From: Pseudomonas sp. PA27(2017)
GTDB lineage: Bacteria; Pseudomonadota; Gammaproteobacteria; Pseudomonadales; Pseudomonadaceae
Direction of reading: 5' to 3'
Length of the DNA: 64,000 nt
NCBI RefSeq assembly: GCF_001945445.1
Contig: NZ_MSXW01000026.1
Location: 1-64,000 of the forward strand
Below are positions 9,373 through 28,368 of this stretch, in pieces; the stretch's first letter is position 1; each line of letters opens with the position of its first letter. The position numbers and the translations under genes were made by a program. Under the pieces are notes generated by a model that was given only the letters and a program-made list of their open reading frames with translations, had not been told where the DNA came from and did no database searches.

Positions 9373-9930
9373 ATGGCCGTAGCAAAGAAACCGGCAGTAG
9401 CTAAACCCAAGGCAAAAGCAGCGCCGAAAACCGCACCATCGAAACTCAAGGGCGATGGCCTGAGCATCAACACCAGCGTCGACCGCGGTGCGCGCGAGAA
9501 AGTCGCCGAGGCTCTGACCAAGGCAGTGGCCGACAGTTACACCCTGTACGTGAAGACATTGGGCGTGCACTGGAACGTGCAGGGCGGCAACTTCTATGGC
9601 CTGCACAAGCTGACCGACGAGCAGTACAACGAGCTACACCAGGCCGCCGACGAGATCGCCGAACGCATTCGTGCGCTGGGCAAGCTGGTACCGACTGGCG
9701 GGGAAACCTTCCGCTCGCTGACGGTGATCGACAACGAGGCGCCCCACGGCACCACGCCGCAGATGATCAAGCAACTGGTGCTGGACAACGAGACCCTTGC
9801 CAGACGCATGAGCGAGTTTGCGGAGTTGGCCGAAGAGGCTGGCGACCTGTTCACACATGACATGCTGGTAGCGCGCATCGGCGTGCATGAACAGAACGCC
9901 TGGATGCTGCGTTCTAGCCTGGGCGAATAA
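9373..9930 (+). CDS. Dps family DNA-protection ferritin with long Lys/Ala tail
   Basis: A 185-residue Dps-type mini-ferritin that stores iron, removes peroxide and compacts DNA. Ferroxidase residues match E. coli Dps spacing exactly: His66 and His78 ([15 protein letters not shown]), Asp82, Asp93 and Glu97 (DEIAER). Residues 1-28 form a Lys/Ala/Pro-rich tail ([18 protein letters not shown]), longer than in classical Dps and likely to bind DNA. I chose ATG 9373 because GGAG precedes it by six bases; an ATG at 9361 is the base of that same ribosome site. It is monocistronic, with a strong terminator after the stop. RpoS or OxyR control is common in the family but is not visible here. Confidence 0.92.
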   Translation: MAVAKKPAVAKPKAKAAPKTAPSKLKGDGLSINTSVDRGAREKVAEALTKAVADSYTLYVKTLGVHWNVQGGNFYGLHKLTDEQYNELHQAADEIAERIRALGKLVPTGGETFRSLTVIDNEAPHGTTPQMIKQLVLDNETLARRMSEFAELAEEAGDLFTHDMLVARIGVHEQNAWMLRSSLGE

Positions 9931-9944
9931 TCGTCCGGCGATAG

Positions 9945-9986
9945 AAAAAGGGCGCTGCAGATCTGATCTGCAGCGCCCTTTTTTCG
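9945..9986. terminator. Strong bidirectional terminator after the dps-like gene
   Basis: A nearly perfect palindrome with arms GGGCGCTGCAGATC and GATCTGCAGCGCCC, flanked by A-run and T-run, starting 15 bases after the stop. It can terminate transcripts from either side. Confidence 0.9.
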
Positions 9987-10051
9987 TTCTATGCCTTCGC
10001 TATCGCTTCGCGCGCATGGTGCACTCCCACAAAAGCCACTCAGCAACAATC

Positions 10052-10087
10052 TGTGGGAGCGGGTGGGGACGCCTATTTCATGCCCGA
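10052..10087. repeat. REP-type element between dps-like gene and fghA
   Basis: Begins TGTGGGAGCGGGTGGGGACG and continues CCTATTTCATGCCCG. It aligns closely to the REP at 63300-63335. An imperfect inverted copy of its start (ACTCCCACA) lies about 20 bases upstream. Such elements are dispersed in pseudomonad gaps. Confidence 0.65.
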
Positions 10088-10114
10088 GAAAGTCTCTCCT
10101 ATCGAAGAACTACT

Positions 10115-10960
10115 TCAGCCAGCCAACGCTTCGGCATGGTGACGCAAATGATCCTCGATGAAGCTGGCAATGAAGTAATAGCTGTGGTCGTAACCCGGCT
10201 GCAGGCGCAGCGTCAGCGGGTGATTCGCTGCCTTCGCCGCCGTTTCGAGCGCATGGGGTTTTAGCTGGCCGTCGAGGAAATCATCGCGATCGCCCTGATC
10301 AACCAGAATCGGCAGCTTCTCCGAGGCCTCGGCGATCAGCACGCTGGCATCCCACTCGCGCCAGCGCGAGCGGTCCTCACCCAGGTAGTTGCTGAAGGCT
10401 TTCTCGCCCCACGGGCAATTGACCGGATTGGCGATCGGTGAAAACGCCGAAACCGACCGATAGCGCCCCGGATTCTTCAGCGCACAGATCAGCGCGCCGT
10501 GGCCACCCATGGAGTGACCGGCGATACCGCGTTTGTCCGAAACCGGGAAGTTGGCCTCAATCAGCGCCGGCAATTCCTGCACGACATAGTCATACATGCG
10601 GTAATGGCGGGCCCAGGGCTCCTGGGTGGCGTTGACATAAAAGCCGGCGCCAAGGCCGAAGTCATAAGCACCATTGGCGTCATCCGGCACGCCCTCGCCC
10701 CGCGGGCTGGTGTCCGGCGCGACGATGATCAACCCCAGCTCGGCGGCCATGCGCTGGGCGCCGGCCTTCTGCATGAAGTTCTCGTCGGTGCAGGTCAGGC
10801 CGCTCAGCCAATACAGCACCGGCAACCTGGCGCCCTGCTCGGCCTGGGGCGGCAGATAGACGGCGAACACCATGTCGCAGTTGAGGCTGGAAGAGCGGTG
10901 CTTGTAGCGCTTGTGCCAGCCGCCGAAGCTCTTGTTACTGGATACGATTTCCAAAGTCAT
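10115..10960 (-). CDS. fghA: S-formylglutathione hydrolase
   Basis: Second step of glutathione-dependent formaldehyde removal: hydrolyses S-formylglutathione to formate and glutathione. 281 residues with an alpha/beta-hydrolase fold, oxyanion region [14 protein letters not shown], nucleophile elbow GHSMGG (Ser150), and acid and His in DQGDRDDFL and GYDHSYYF. Length is typical of the esterase D family. It follows adhC on the same strand after 59 bases, so both enzymes of the pathway are probably co-transcribed. Confidence 0.96.
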   Translation of the reverse strand: MTLEIVSSNKSFGGWHKRYKHRSSSLNCDMVFAVYLPPQAEQGARLPVLYWLSGLTCTDENFMQKAGAQRMAAELGLIIVAPDTSPRGEGVPDDANGAYDFGLGAGFYVNATQEPWARHYRMYDYVVQELPALIEANFPVSDKRGIAGHSMGGHGALICALKNPGRYRSVSAFSPIANPVNCPWGEKAFSNYLGEDRSRWREWDASVLIAEASEKLPILVDQGDRDDFLDGQLKPHALETAAKAANHPLTLRLQPGYDHSYYFIASFIEDHLRHHAEALAG

Positions 10961-11019
10961 GGCAAATCCTCACGGGCGGTGGGCAAGCCGTCCTGGGACG
11001 GCGTTGCCTACCCCACTGA

Positions 11020-12234
<1,215 letters not shown>

Positions 12235-12253
12235 CCATGAAGCGAGAGATGCG

Positions 12254-13141
12254 TTGAACCGCTGGGAAGGGCTGGATGAATTCGTCGCCGTTGCCGAATG
12301 CGGCCAGTTCACGGCAGCGGCAGAACGCCTGGGCTTGTCGTCCTCACAAGTGAGCCGGCAGATCGCCCGCCTCGAAGAACGCCTGCACACCCGCCTGTTC
12401 TACCGCACCACGCGCAAGGTGGCCTTGACCGAGGCCGGCCATACCTTCTTGCAACACTGCCAGCGCTTGCAGGACGCTCGCGAAGAAGCGTTGAACGCTA
12501 TGGGCGATCTAGGCAGCGAGCCCAAAGGCCTGCTGCGCATGACCTGTGCGGTGGCCTACGGCGAGCGCTTCATCGTGCCGCTGGTGACCGCATTCATGGC
12601 GCTTCACCCGCGTCTTTGCGTGGAAATCGAGCTGAGTAATCGCACTCTCGATCTGGTGCAGGACGGTTTCGACATCGCCATTCGCCTGGGCCGCCTGCAG
12701 GACTCGCGCATGCTGGCAACCCGACTGGCGCCAAGGCGCATGTACCTGTGCGCGTCGGCGGACTACCTGCAACGCTACGGACGCCCGCACAGCCTGTCGG
12801 AACTGGCTCGGCACAATTGCCTGATCGGCAGTAGTGACGTCTGGACCTTCCAGCTGGAAGGCCGCGAAGCTTCACAGCGAATCAATGGCAACTGGCGCTG
12901 CAACAGCGGCCAGGCCGTTCTGGATGCTGCGCTGGCTGGGCTCGGCCTGTGCCAGTTGCCGGATTACTACGTGCTCGAGCATCTGCGCAGCGGCGCCCTG
13001 GTTTCGCTGCTCGACAATCATCAACCGCCCAACACCGCAGTGTGGGCGCTGTATCCCCAGCAGCGGCACCTGTCGCCCAAGGTCAGGCAACTGATCGACG
13101 CATTACGTTACGGTCTCGCTCAGCGCCCGGAATACGCCTGA
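12254..13141 (+). CDS. gfnR: LysR family regulator next to the formaldehyde operon (GfnR-like)
   Basis: A 295-residue LysR-type transcriptional regulator. The winged helix-turn-helix lies at the N-terminus (FVAVAECGQFTAAAERLGLSSSQVSRQIARLEE, residues about 9-41), followed by the effector domain. The start codon is TTG with GAGAG just upstream; no in-frame ATG gives a full helix-turn-helix. In P. aeruginosa the LysR gene at this position, GfnR, activates glutathione-dependent formaldehyde genes; synteny with adhC-fghA supports the same role here. The specific name is therefore an inference from position and family. Confidence 0.85.
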   Translation: MNRWEGLDEFVAVAECGQFTAAAERLGLSSSQVSRQIARLEERLHTRLFYRTTRKVALTEAGHTFLQHCQRLQDAREEALNAMGDLGSEPKGLLRMTCAVAYGERFIVPLVTAFMALHPRLCVEIELSNRTLDLVQDGFDIAIRLGRLQDSRMLATRLAPRRMYLCASADYLQRYGRPHSLSELARHNCLIGSSDVWTFQLEGREASQRINGNWRCNSGQAVLDAALAGLGLCQLPDYYVLEHLRSGALVSLLDNHQPPNTAVWALYPQQRHLSPKVRQLIDALRYGLAQRPEYA

Positions 13142-13269
13142 AAGCCTGGTTTCGCGCACCGCGCTCATAGAATGTCACAACCGCCAGCGAACCCTGCCGG
13201 TGAGGTTCCGTCGTAACCCATGAGGCCCCTTTTCGGGTCGATGCGAACCCCCAGCATGAGGACATGGTT

Positions 13270-13593
13270 ATGCAAGTCATGGTCAACAGCGGAAAACACG
13301 TCGACACCTCAATGGCATTCAAGACTGACATTCGCAGTCGAGTGCGCGACAAACTCCAGCGCTACGAAGAGCATCTCACCCGGGTGGAAATCCACCTCTC
13401 GGACGAAAACGCTCTCAAAAGCGGCCCCCAGGACAAGCGCTGCAAGGTCGAAGCACGAATGAAGGGTCGCGACCCGATGTCGGTTTCCTATGACGCCTGC
13501 GAGCTGCAGCAGGCCATCGATGGCGCCATGAACAAGCTGACGTCGGTGCTGGAGCGCAACATCGGCAGGAATGCCAAGAAATGGATTCACTGA
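13270..13593 (+). CDS. HPF/RaiA (sigma-54 modulation) family ribosome-associated protein
   Basis: A 107-residue protein of the S30AE/YfiA type, which binds the 30S decoding region and silences ribosomes in stationary phase. It has the family pattern: N-terminal strand MQVMVNSGKHVDTS, helix SRVRDKLQRYEEHLTRVEIHLSD, and basic RCKVEARMKG before the final helix. It is distinct from the canonical hpf, which in pseudomonads sits beside rpoN. I chose ATG 13270 because GAGG lies eight bases upstream; ATG 13264 is too close to that site. The gene is alone, between gfnR and a REP cluster. Confidence 0.8.
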   Translation: MQVMVNSGKHVDTSMAFKTDIRSRVRDKLQRYEEHLTRVEIHLSDENALKSGPQDKRCKVEARMKGRDPMSVSYDACELQQAIDGAMNKLTSVLERNIGRNAKKWIH

Positions 13594-13615
13594 GAGCGGT
13601 CCACCTGCGCCTACA

Positions 13616-13812
13616 GGAGCGTCGCCCCGGTACTAATTGAAGGAGGCTTTGCCGCATTTCGGCGCCGCCTGCACCATTCGCCCCGGGACGGAGCTCCTAC
13701 AAGATAGAGCAGCGGTGATTGCGTGAGAGCGTCGCCCTCGGCGCGAATCGGTGGAGGCCTTACCGCGGTGCCTGCGTCGCCTGCACCATTCCGAGGGTAG
13801 GGATCCTACAAG
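13616..13812. repeat. Two tandem REP-pair (BIME-like) units
   Basis: Unit A (13616-13703) and unit B (13725-13812) are diverged copies of the same roughly 88-base sequence. Each begins GAGCGTCGCCC, contains GGAGGC-TT-CCGC and CGCCTGCACCATTC, and ends with an inverted TCCTACAAG. The outer arms match the REP elements at 43864-43957. They fill the gap between the HPF-like gene and ispD. Confidence 0.7.
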
Positions 13813-13825
13813 TAGGGCAGCGGCG

Positions 13826-14536
13826 TCAGTGACGGCCTCGCCAGAGGCGCTCCAGGTAATGCAAGTCTTCCGGGCGGGTGACCTTAAGGTTGTCCGCCCG
13901 GCCTTCGATCAGCCGCGGCGACTGCCCCGCCCACTCCATGGCCGAGGCCTCGTCGGTGACCGCCACATCCGACACCAAGGCTTCGGCCAGTGCCTGATGC
14001 AGGGCACCGAGACGGAACATCTGCGGCGTATAGGCTTGCCAGATAACTGAACGATCGATGGTCTCACGCACGCGACCATCACTGCCCACGCGCTTGAGCG
14101 TATCGCGGGCCGGCACGGCGAGCAGCCCGCCCACGGCATCGTCAGCCAGTTCGGCGAGCAGAAGGTCGAGGTCGGCTTGCGCCAGGTTAGGCCGGGCGGC
14201 GTCGTGCACCAGCACCCAGTCCTGTTCACCGGCGCCCAGTTCGGTCAAGCGCAACAAGGCGTTGAGCACCGAGTCGGCGCGCTCGGCACCGCCGGCGGCC
14301 GTATGGATTCGCCCGTCACGGGCGTATTCGAGCGATGGCCAGAAGGGATCGTCCTCGGCCAGGCTGACCACCACGCCATGCAGGCATGGATGACCTAGAA
14401 AACAGTGTAGGGTGTGTTCGAGAATGCTCTTGCCGGCCAGTTGCAGATACTGCTTGGGCCTGTCGGCACGCATGCGGCTACCGATGCCGGCGGCCGGAAT
14501 CACCGCCCAGAACGACGGCAGATCAGGTTTGTTCAT
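13826..14536 (-). CDS. ispD: 2-C-methyl-D-erythritol 4-phosphate cytidylyltransferase
   Basis: Third step of the MEP isoprenoid pathway, joining CTP to methylerythritol phosphate. 236 residues with the nucleotide-binding loop VIPAAGIGSRMRADRPKQYLQLAGKSILEHT at residues about 12-42 and the conserved VLVHDAARPNL block. The ATG overlaps the ftsB stop (four bases), as in most gamma-proteobacteria. Length is normal. Confidence 0.97.
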   Translation of the reverse strand: MNKPDLPSFWAVIPAAGIGSRMRADRPKQYLQLAGKSILEHTLHCFLGHPCLHGVVVSLAEDDPFWPSLEYARDGRIHTAAGGAERADSVLNALLRLTELGAGEQDWVLVHDAARPNLAQADLDLLLAELADDAVGGLLAVPARDTLKRVGSDGRVRETIDRSVIWQAYTPQMFRLGALHQALAEALVSDVAVTDEASAMEWAGQSPRLIEGRADNLKVTRPEDLHYLERLWRGRH

Positions 14537-14811
14537 TCTGCCAACTGATAGAGGGTTTCGCCGTCCTTGACCATACCCAGCTCATGGCGGGCACGCTCCT
14601 CGACGGTCTCCATGCCTTTCTTCAGCTCCATCACCTCGGCTTCGAGGATGCGGTTGCGTTCGAGCAGGCGTTCGTTTTCGCCTTGCTGATCGGCAATATC
14701 CTGCTGAAGCTCGGTTACCTGCGCCAAGCTGCCCTCACCCACCCACAGACGGTACTGCAAGCCAGCAAGCACGAGGATCAGAACGAGAAACAGCCAGTAA
14801 GGACTACGCAT
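14533..14811 (-). CDS. ftsB: Cell division protein FtsB
   Basis: A 92-residue bitopic membrane protein that joins FtsL and FtsQ at the division septum. One N-terminal membrane segment (YWLFLVLILVLAGLQYRLWVG) is followed by a coiled coil of about 45 residues and the C-terminal ARHELGMVKDGETLYQL block typical of FtsB. I chose the Met before RSPYWLF because family members start there; the open frame 15 codons upstream is not needed. It lies between eno and ispD, its usual place. Confidence 0.95.
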   Translation of the reverse strand: MRSPYWLFLVLILVLAGLQYRLWVGEGSLAQVTELQQDIADQQGENERLLERNRILEAEVMELKKGMETVEERARHELGMVKDGETLYQLAE

Positions 14812-14927
14812 GGCAGGTGATGCACTCGGGTAGGAAATGGTCGCTGCGGCGGACATCCGTGGATTCTCCCTGCGTCATCGATATCCGGCAAGGCCGCCAG
14901 TGAGACCAGCGGAGCTCCAGAGAAGCC

Positions 14928-14960
14928 CGCGCGGCGACAGATACTCATCTGCGCCGCGCG
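14928..14960 (-). terminator. Hairpin after eno
   Basis: Arms of about 14 bases (CGCGCGGCG-ACAGAT with ATCTG-CGCCGCGCG) enclose a three-base loop, eight bases after the eno stop. The following sequence has only a short T-rich patch, so termination may be partial and let ftsB-ispD be co-transcribed. Confidence 0.5.
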
Positions 14961-14968
14961 CCCCCGAC

Positions 14969-18946
<3,978 letters not shown>

Positions 18947-19171
18947 TTAGCAAACATGGCGAACCATGCCGGCAAATAGCAAACATCCACCGCTTCTGGA
19001 AGAAGCAGCGAATACCTGAATAGAGACGGGAGCGTAGTCTACCGGAAACGTGCTGAGGGGGGAAGAACGGCAAGCCAGTGCAGCGCTAAAACGGCTGCCG
19101 ACAGAATACGGATTTCGCAGGAAATACCCAGCGAATCAAAACCTTGCATGCTGACTCGAGCTGTTCCGTGA

Positions 19172-20482
19172 TCAGCTTGACGCGACTGGCCGCACCCACG
19201 ATAAAAACTGCCAACGCAGTTCACCGCAAGCGGGATCGAGCGGCAAATTGGCGACCGCTATCACCTGACCATCGCGCCGCAACAACGGCAGCCGGGGTCG
19301 AATGAACCCGGGTATACCGGCCTCCTGCAGCAAGCGCTTGAGATCACGCCGACCTCGCCCCGGAAGATCGAGCACCTCACCACCCTGCCGGTAAGCGATG
19401 CTCAACCGCCCAGCAGGAACCTGCCCGATAAATTCGACCATGCCGTTGCCGGGCAACTGGAGCGGCTGCCGACCATCCAGCCAAGGTTGCTCCTGGTTCG
19501 CCCAGGGAGCGTTCCACGCTGCCTCCAGCCACAACAACCGCTCACCATGGCGACGCAGCTCGCCGCTTTCCAGCCGCCAGACCGGCGACGCATCCGCAGC
19601 AGCATCACGCAAATCAGCCCAACCCTGCCAATGCCGGCTGTCCGGCAGGCGAGTCCGGTCGCCCAGCCAGTGCCTGAGCAGATTGCGCTGGCGAGCCTCG
19701 GAGAGTTGGCGAAGCAGCTGCAAGTCGAGACAGGGGATGCTCAACCATGGAAGACCGAGCGAAGCGCATGAACGCTGCAGATCGATGTCAGCGAGCTCAT
19801 CGAGCAGAGCCTGGGCCTCGGCCTGGTGGGCTGCCGCACGGGCCAGCACCGTAGACGCGCCAGGCCAGTGGCCGGCCAGACGCGGCAGAATGTCCTGACG
19901 CAGGAAGTTGCGGGCGAAGCCACTGTCGCCGTTCGAGGGGTCTTCCACCCAGTGCAGCCCATGACGAGATGCATAGGCCTCGAGCGTCTTGCGGGGCACA
20001 TCCAACAGCGGCCTCACGGCATGCCCCCGCCCCAGCGGACGACTCTGTGCCATGGCCGCCAGCCCACGCACCCCGGCTCCGCGCAGCAGCCGATAAAGCA
20101 GGGTTTCCGCCTGGTCATCCTGATGCTGGGCCAGCACAAGCGCCTCGCCCGGCACCATGAGCGCGGAAAAAGCCGCATAGCGCGCCTCGCGAGCGGCGCG
20201 CTCCACGCTGGCGCCCGGCTCGACCTGTACATGCCGGACATCCAGGGCGACACCCAGGCTGTCGCACACCCGCTGACAGTGCGCAGGCCACTGCTCGGCA
20301 GCCGCCTGCAACCCATGATGAACATGGACAGCGCGAATGGTTGGCAGACCATGGCGCCGGGTAGCACTGGCCAGCACGTGTAACAGGACTGTGGAGTCGA
20401 GCCCACCAGAGAAGGCTACACGCCAGGCAGGTGCATCTCGCCACGCCTCGAGGCGTGACAGCACGGCGGATTCGAGAGACAT
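19172..20482 (-). CDS. tilS: tRNA(Ile)-lysidine synthetase
   Basis: Adds lysine to C34 of the tRNA-Ile with anticodon CAU, making it read AUA. 436 residues: ATP pyrophosphatase loop VAFSGGLDSTVLLHVLA (residues about 21-37), then the TilS substrate-binding and C-terminal domains (residues about 235-430). I chose the Met of MSLESAVLSRLEAW; the frame continues nine codons upstream without a better start. It follows accA on the same strand after 75 bases. Confidence 0.95.
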   Translation of the reverse strand: MSLESAVLSRLEAWRDAPAWRVAFSGGLDSTVLLHVLASATRRHGLPTIRAVHVHHGLQAAAEQWPAHCQRVCDSLGVALDVRHVQVEPGASVERAAREARYAAFSALMVPGEALVLAQHQDDQAETLLYRLLRGAGVRGLAAMAQSRPLGRGHAVRPLLDVPRKTLEAYASRHGLHWVEDPSNGDSGFARNFLRQDILPRLAGHWPGASTVLARAAAHQAEAQALLDELADIDLQRSCASLGLPWLSIPCLDLQLLRQLSEARQRNLLRHWLGDRTRLPDSRHWQGWADLRDAAADASPVWRLESGELRRHGERLLWLEAAWNAPWANQEQPWLDGRQPLQLPGNGMVEFIGQVPAGRLSIAYRQGGEVLDLPGRGRRDLKRLLQEAGIPGFIRPRLPLLRRDGQVIAVANLPLDPACGELRWQFLSWVRPVASS

Positions 20483-20557
20483 GCAGAGATCAGTGAAGCG
20501 ACCCCGCAAGCATGGCGGCCATCGGGGCGATTGGCCTGCTTGCGGGGTGAAACGGCA

Positions 20558-21508
20558 TCAGGCGATACCGTAGCTCATCAGGCGCTCGTAACGACGGGCC
20601 AGCAGCGCGTCGGTATCGAGTTTGTTCAGGTCCTCGAGCTGAGCGACCAGTGTCTGACGGATCGATTCGGCAGCGGCGGCCGGATCACGGTGTGCGCCAC
20701 CCAGGGGCTCGGCGATCACCTTGTCGACGATACCCAGGCCTTTCAGGCGCTCGGCGGTGATGCCCATGGCTTCGGCGGCTTCCGGCGCCTTCTCGGCGGT
20801 CTTCCACAGAATCGAGGCACAGCCTTCCGGCGAGATCACCGCATAGGTCGAGTATTCGAGCATATTGAGGTTGTCGCACACACCGATGGCCAATGCGCCG
20901 CCGGAGCCGCCCTCACCGATCACGGTGGAGATGATCGGCGTTTTCAGGCGTGCCATGACGCGCAGGTTCCAGGCGATCGCCTCGCTCTGGCCACGCTCTT
21001 CGGCGTCGATGCCAGGGTAGGCGCCCGGGGTGTCGATGAAGGTCAGGATCGGCATCTTGAAGCGCTCGGCCATTTCCATCAGGCGGCAGGCCTTGCGGTA
21101 ACCTTCCGGGCGCGGCATGCCGAAGTTGCGGCGCACCTTCTCGCGGACTTCGCGGCCCTTCTGATGGCCGATGACCATCGCTGGCTGACCATTCAAACGC
21201 GCGACGCCACCGACGATGGCCGCGTCGTCGGAGAAGTGGCGGTCGCCATGCAGCTCGTCGAACTCGGTGAAGATGTGCTGCAGGTAATCCAGGGTATACG
21301 GACGCTGCGGATGACGCGCGAGGCGAGCGATCTGCCAGCTGGTCAGATTGCTGAAGATGCTCTCGGTGAGCGTGCTGCTCTTGTCCTGCAGGCGGGCGAT
21401 TTCGTCGCCGATGTTCAGAGAGTTGTCGTTACCAACCAGACGAAGCTCTTCGATCTTGGCTTGCAGGTCGGCAATCGGCTGTTCGAAATCGAGATAATTC
21501 GGGTTCAT
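20558..21508 (-). CDS. accA: Acetyl-CoA carboxylase carboxyltransferase subunit alpha
   Basis: The alpha half of the carboxyltransferase that makes malonyl-CoA for fatty-acid synthesis; AccD is encoded elsewhere. 316 residues, start [24 protein letters not shown], then [23 protein letters not shown] and the CoA-binding [14 protein letters not shown] took the second Met by match to P. aeruginosa AccA, two codons after the first. It follows dnaE with a 241-base gap containing a CCAGATC hairpin and a TATAAG box near 21575. Confidence 0.98.
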   Translation of the reverse strand: MNPNYLDFEQPIADLQAKIEELRLVGNDNSLNIGDEIARLQDKSSTLTESIFSNLTSWQIARLARHPQRPYTLDYLQHIFTEFDELHGDRHFSDDAAIVGGVARLNGQPAMVIGHQKGREVREKVRRNFGMPRPEGYRKACRLMEMAERFKMPILTFIDTPGAYPGIDAEERGQSEAIAWNLRVMARLKTPIISTVIGEGGSGGALAIGVCDNLNMLEYSTYAVISPEGCASILWKTAEKAPEAAEAMGITAERLKGLGIVDKVIAEPLGGAHRDPAAAAESIRQTLVAQLEDLNKLDTDALLARRYERLMSYGIA

Positions 21509-21749
21509 AGGCATCCGTCATGCGTCGACGGCCAAAAAGGCCGGGGAGCGTGTATCCAATTGGCGCCTACCTTATAGGAACAGGCGCCTTCAGGTCGACA
21601 CCTGCTGTGCACTTCCGGCGAAAATGCCGGCAAATGCGCCAGGCATTCGCTCGGCAGCCAGATCACGCGGATCTGGTCGCAGCGGAGGCAAGCATGCGGT
21701 GTCAGGGCCGAAAGACAGGGCCTGAGCCCGGACTTTCAGCGCCGCTATT

Positions 21750-25289
<3,540 letters not shown>

Positions 25290-25365
25290 GAAGAAGCCCT
25301 GCAGGAAAAGCGACAAAACGCGGATTGTACCGTAACTGGAAGGATGGACAGCGGCCTGAGTACGC

Positions 25366-25974
25366 TCAGTTGTCGCTCGTGGCTTCCAGCAGGCGGCGGA
25401 CCGGCGCGAAGGAGCGCCGGTGGATGGGAGTCGGCCCCAGACGGGTCAGGGCCTCAAGGTGAACGGGCGTCGGATAGCCCTTGTGCAGCGCAATGCCGTA
25501 CCCCGGGTAGAGGGCGTCCAATTCGCGCATTTCGCGATCGCGGCTGACCTTGGCGAGGATCGAAGCCGCAGCGATGGCTGGCACCTGAGCATCGCCGCCG
25601 ACCACCGGCGCGCTGGGCACCGAGAGTTTAGGGCAACGATTGCCGTCGATCAGCGCCAGTTTCGGCTGCACGCTCAGACCTTCGACCGCGCGCTGCATGG
25701 CCAGCATGGTGGCGTGCAGAATATTGAGCCGATCGATCTCTTCCACCTCCGCGCGTGCGATGCACCAGGCCAACGCCTTTTCGCGGATTTCATCGAACAG
25801 TTTCTCGCGCCGCGCCTCGGTCAGTTTCTTGGAGTCGTTGAGCCCGAGGATCGGCCGCGCCGGGTCGAGAATCACCGCAGCGGTCACCACCGCACCACAG
25901 AGCGGGCCGCGGCCCACTTCGTCGACGCCGGCAACCAGCTCCTCGACGGTAGCGAAATCCAGCCCCAGCTGCAT
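25366..25974 (-). CDS. rnhB: Ribonuclease HII
   Basis: Removes ribonucleotides from DNA and RNA primers. 202 residues. The acidic metal site is visible as Asp18-Glu19 in [12 protein letters not shown], with further Asp in the [10 protein letters not shown] block. Length is typical. It shares one base with the lpxB stop region, continuing the lpxD-fabZ-lpxA-lpxB-rnhB operon on the minus strand. Confidence 0.97.
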   Translation of the reverse strand: MQLGLDFATVEELVAGVDEVGRGPLCGAVVTAAVILDPARPILGLNDSKKLTEARREKLFDEIREKALAWCIARAEVEEIDRLNILHATMLAMQRAVEGLSVQPKLALIDGNRCPKLSVPSAPVVGGDAQVPAIAAASILAKVSRDREMRELDALYPGYGIALHKGYPTPVHLEALTRLGPTPIHRRSFAPVRRLLEATSDN

Positions 25975-27107
25975 CAGCCACGCCCCAGCAGATCGAGCAC
26001 CGCCGCCGCAGCACGCTCGGACGCGTCACGGCGCAGGGTACGGTGGATGGCATCGAACCCTTCGGTCTGCACCTCGCCGTCCACCAGCAGCGGCGCCACC
26101 GTCTGCGCCAGGGCATCGGCAGTAGCCGCGTCCTGGATCAGCTCGGGGACCAGCAGCCGCTGGGCGAGTAGATTGGGCAGCGAGATGTACGGGCTCTTCA
26201 CCAGACGCTTGAGAATACTGAAGGTCAGCGGCGCCACCCGATACGCCACCACCATCGGTCGCTTGTAAAGCAGTGCCTCGAGGGTCGCGGTGCCGGAAGC
26301 GATCAGCACCGCATCGCAGGCGGCCAGCGCCTCGTGAGAGCGGCCATCGAGCAATTGCAGCGGTAGATCGCGATCGCCAAGCATCTGTTCGAGCTGCTGG
26401 CGACGTTCCGGGCTGGCACAGGGCAGTACGAAACGCACGCCGGGACGCAGCGCCCGCAATCGCTCGGCAGCATCGAGAAACAGGCTGCCCAGGCGCGACA
26501 CTTCGCCCCCCCGGCTGCCTGGCAGCAACGCCACCACCGGCGCATCGACCGGCAGGCCCAGCTGTTCCCGGGCTGCAGTGCGATCAGCCTGCAGGGGAAT
26601 CGCATCGGCCAGGGGATGGCCTACGAAGCAGACCGGCACCTGATGCGCCTCGTAGAACTGCGCCTCGAAGGGAAACAGGGTGAGCATCAGGTCGCAGGCA
26701 TCGCGGATCTTCAGTACACGCTTCTGCCGCCACGCCCATACCGACGGGCTGACGTAGTGCACGGTGCGAATGCCGGCCTGACGCAACTTGAGCTCGACGC
26801 CCAGGGTGAAATCCGGCGCATCGATGCCAATGAACACATCGGGCTTGCGCTCGATCAGGCTGGCAATCAGGCGGCGGCGGCGCGACAGCAGCTCGGGCAG
26901 CCGACCCAATACTTCGACCAGGCCCATGACCGCCAGGCGCTCCATGGGGAAATCGCTGACCAGCCCCTCGGCCTGCATGCGCGGGCCGCCCACGCCGATG
27001 AACTCGACGCTTGGGTGTTTGATCTTGAGCGCCTGCATCAGGCCTGCACCGAGAATGTCGCCGGATGCCTCGCCGGCAACCAGCGCGACACGCAATACCT
27101 CAGCCAT
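25974..27107 (-). CDS. lpxB: Lipid-A-disaccharide synthase
   Basis: Joins UDP-diacylglucosamine and lipid X to form the lipid A disaccharide at the inner membrane. 377 residues, with the GT-B family blocks [32 protein letters not shown] and [13 protein letters not shown]. It follows lpxA by three bases and abuts rnhB. Length is normal. Confidence 0.97.
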   Translation of the reverse strand: MAEVLRVALVAGEASGDILGAGLMQALKIKHPSVEFIGVGGPRMQAEGLVSDFPMERLAVMGLVEVLGRLPELLSRRRRLIASLIERKPDVFIGIDAPDFTLGVELKLRQAGIRTVHYVSPSVWAWRQKRVLKIRDACDLMLTLFPFEAQFYEAHQVPVCFVGHPLADAIPLQADRTAAREQLGLPVDAPVVALLPGSRGGEVSRLGSLFLDAAERLRALRPGVRFVLPCASPERRQQLEQMLGDRDLPLQLLDGRSHEALAACDAVLIASGTATLEALLYKRPMVVAYRVAPLTFSILKRLVKSPYISLPNLLAQRLLVPELIQDAATADALAQTVAPLLVDGEVQTEGFDAIHRTLRRDASERAAAAVLDLLGRG

Positions 27108-27110
27108 GGT

Positions 27111-27887
27111 TCAGCGAGTAATGCCGCGGCTGGACGTCAGGATCGAATCGCGGAAAACCGCCACTTCGGAGAACTGGGCAGCCACTTCTTCCAGCTCGAC
27201 CAGCGCTTCTTCGATGGTGAAGCCCTGGCGGTAGACGATCTTGTAGGCACGGCGCAGCGCCTGCATCGACTCGGCACTGAAGCCACGACGGCGTAGGCCC
27301 TCGAAGTTCATGCTGCGCGCTTCGGCCGGGTTGCCGGATACCGTCACGTAAGCGGGGACGTCCTTGCCGATCGCCGCGCCCATGCCGGCAAAGGCATGCG
27401 CGCCGATGTGGCAGAACTGGTGCACCAGGGTGTAGCCGGACAGAATCGCCCAGTCGCCGATGTGCACGTGCCCTGCCAGGGCCACGTTATTGACCAGAAT
27501 GCAGTGATTGCCGACCACGCTGTCGTGGCCGATATGGGCATAGGCCATGATCAGGTTGTGGTCACCGATGGTGGTTTCGTCACGATCCTGAATGGTGCCG
27601 CGGTGCATGGTCACGCCTTCACGGATGATGTTGTGATCACCAATGACCAGGCGCGTAGGCTCGCCCTTGTACTTGCGATCCGGGGTGTCTTCACCCAGGG
27701 AGGCGAACTGGTAGATCTTGTTGTGCTTCCCGATCCGGGTAGGGCCCTTGATGATCACATTGGGACCCAGCACGCAGCCCTCGCCAATTTCTACGTCGGG
27801 CCCAATGATCGACCAAGGGCCGACGACGACGTCGTCTGCCAGCTTGGCGCTGGGATCGATGATGGCGCGAGGGTCAATCAAACTCAT
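27111..27887 (-). CDS. lpxA: UDP-N-acetylglucosamine O-acyltransferase
   Basis: First committed step of lipid A synthesis, adding a 3-hydroxyacyl chain to UDP-GlcNAc. 258 residues forming a left-handed beta helix built from hexapeptide repeats (residues about 5-185), with the catalytic His in the [14 protein letters not shown] segment. I chose the Met of [14 protein letters not shown]; it overlaps the fabZ stop by four bases (ATGA). Length equals the P. aeruginosa protein. Confidence 0.98.
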   Translation of the reverse strand: MSLIDPRAIIDPSAKLADDVVVGPWSIIGPDVEIGEGCVLGPNVIIKGPTRIGKHNKIYQFASLGEDTPDRKYKGEPTRLVIGDHNIIREGVTMHRGTIQDRDETTIGDHNLIMAYAHIGHDSVVGNHCILVNNVALAGHVHIGDWAILSGYTLVHQFCHIGAHAFAGMGAAIGKDVPAYVTVSGNPAEARSMNFEGLRRRGFSAESMQALRRAYKIVYRQGFTIEEALVELEEVAAQFSEVAVFRDSILTSSRGITR

Positions 27888-28324
27888 AACTTGCGTTCCG
27901 CACAGATGATTTCGGCCGAGCACACTTCTTTACCATCGACCGTGGCCTTGCATTCGAACTTCCAGATGCTGCGCTTGCTGCTGAGGAACTTGGCCTCGAG
28001 GATCAGCTGGTCGCCAGGCACGACCGGCTGACGGAAGCGTAGCTTATCGGAGCCGACGAAGTAGTAGAGCGTGCCATCGGCAGGCTTCACGTCCATCATC
28101 TTGAAGCCGAGGATACCGGCCGCCTGAGCCATCGCCTCGATGATGAGAACGCCCGGCATGATCGGGTGCTCGGGAAAATGGCCGTTGAAGAATGGCTCGT
28201 TGACGCTGACATTCTTATAGGCACGAACGCATTTGCCTTCAAGATCCAGATCCGTGACCCGATCCACCAGCAGGAACGGATAACGGTGCGGCAAGTACTC
28301 GCGAATTTCGTTGATTTCCATCAT
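27884..28324 (-). CDS. fabZ: 3-hydroxyacyl-ACP dehydratase FabZ
   Basis: Removes water from 3-hydroxyacyl-ACP in fatty-acid elongation, and competes with LpxA/LpxD for the same substrates. 146 residues with a hot-dog fold; the active-site His and Glu lie in [22 protein letters not shown]. Start [23 protein letters not shown] matches the family. Its stop is coupled to the lpxA start. Confidence 0.98.
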   Translation of the reverse strand: MMEINEIREYLPHRYPFLLVDRVTDLDLEGKCVRAYKNVSVNEPFFNGHFPEHPIMPGVLIIEAMAQAAGILGFKMMDVKPADGTLYYFVGSDKLRFRQPVVPGDQLILEAKFLSSKRSIWKFECKATVDGKEVCSAEIICAERKL

Positions 28325-28368
28325 TTCCAGAGAAGCCCGTAATAAAAAGAAGAGAGCCAGCCATTGGC

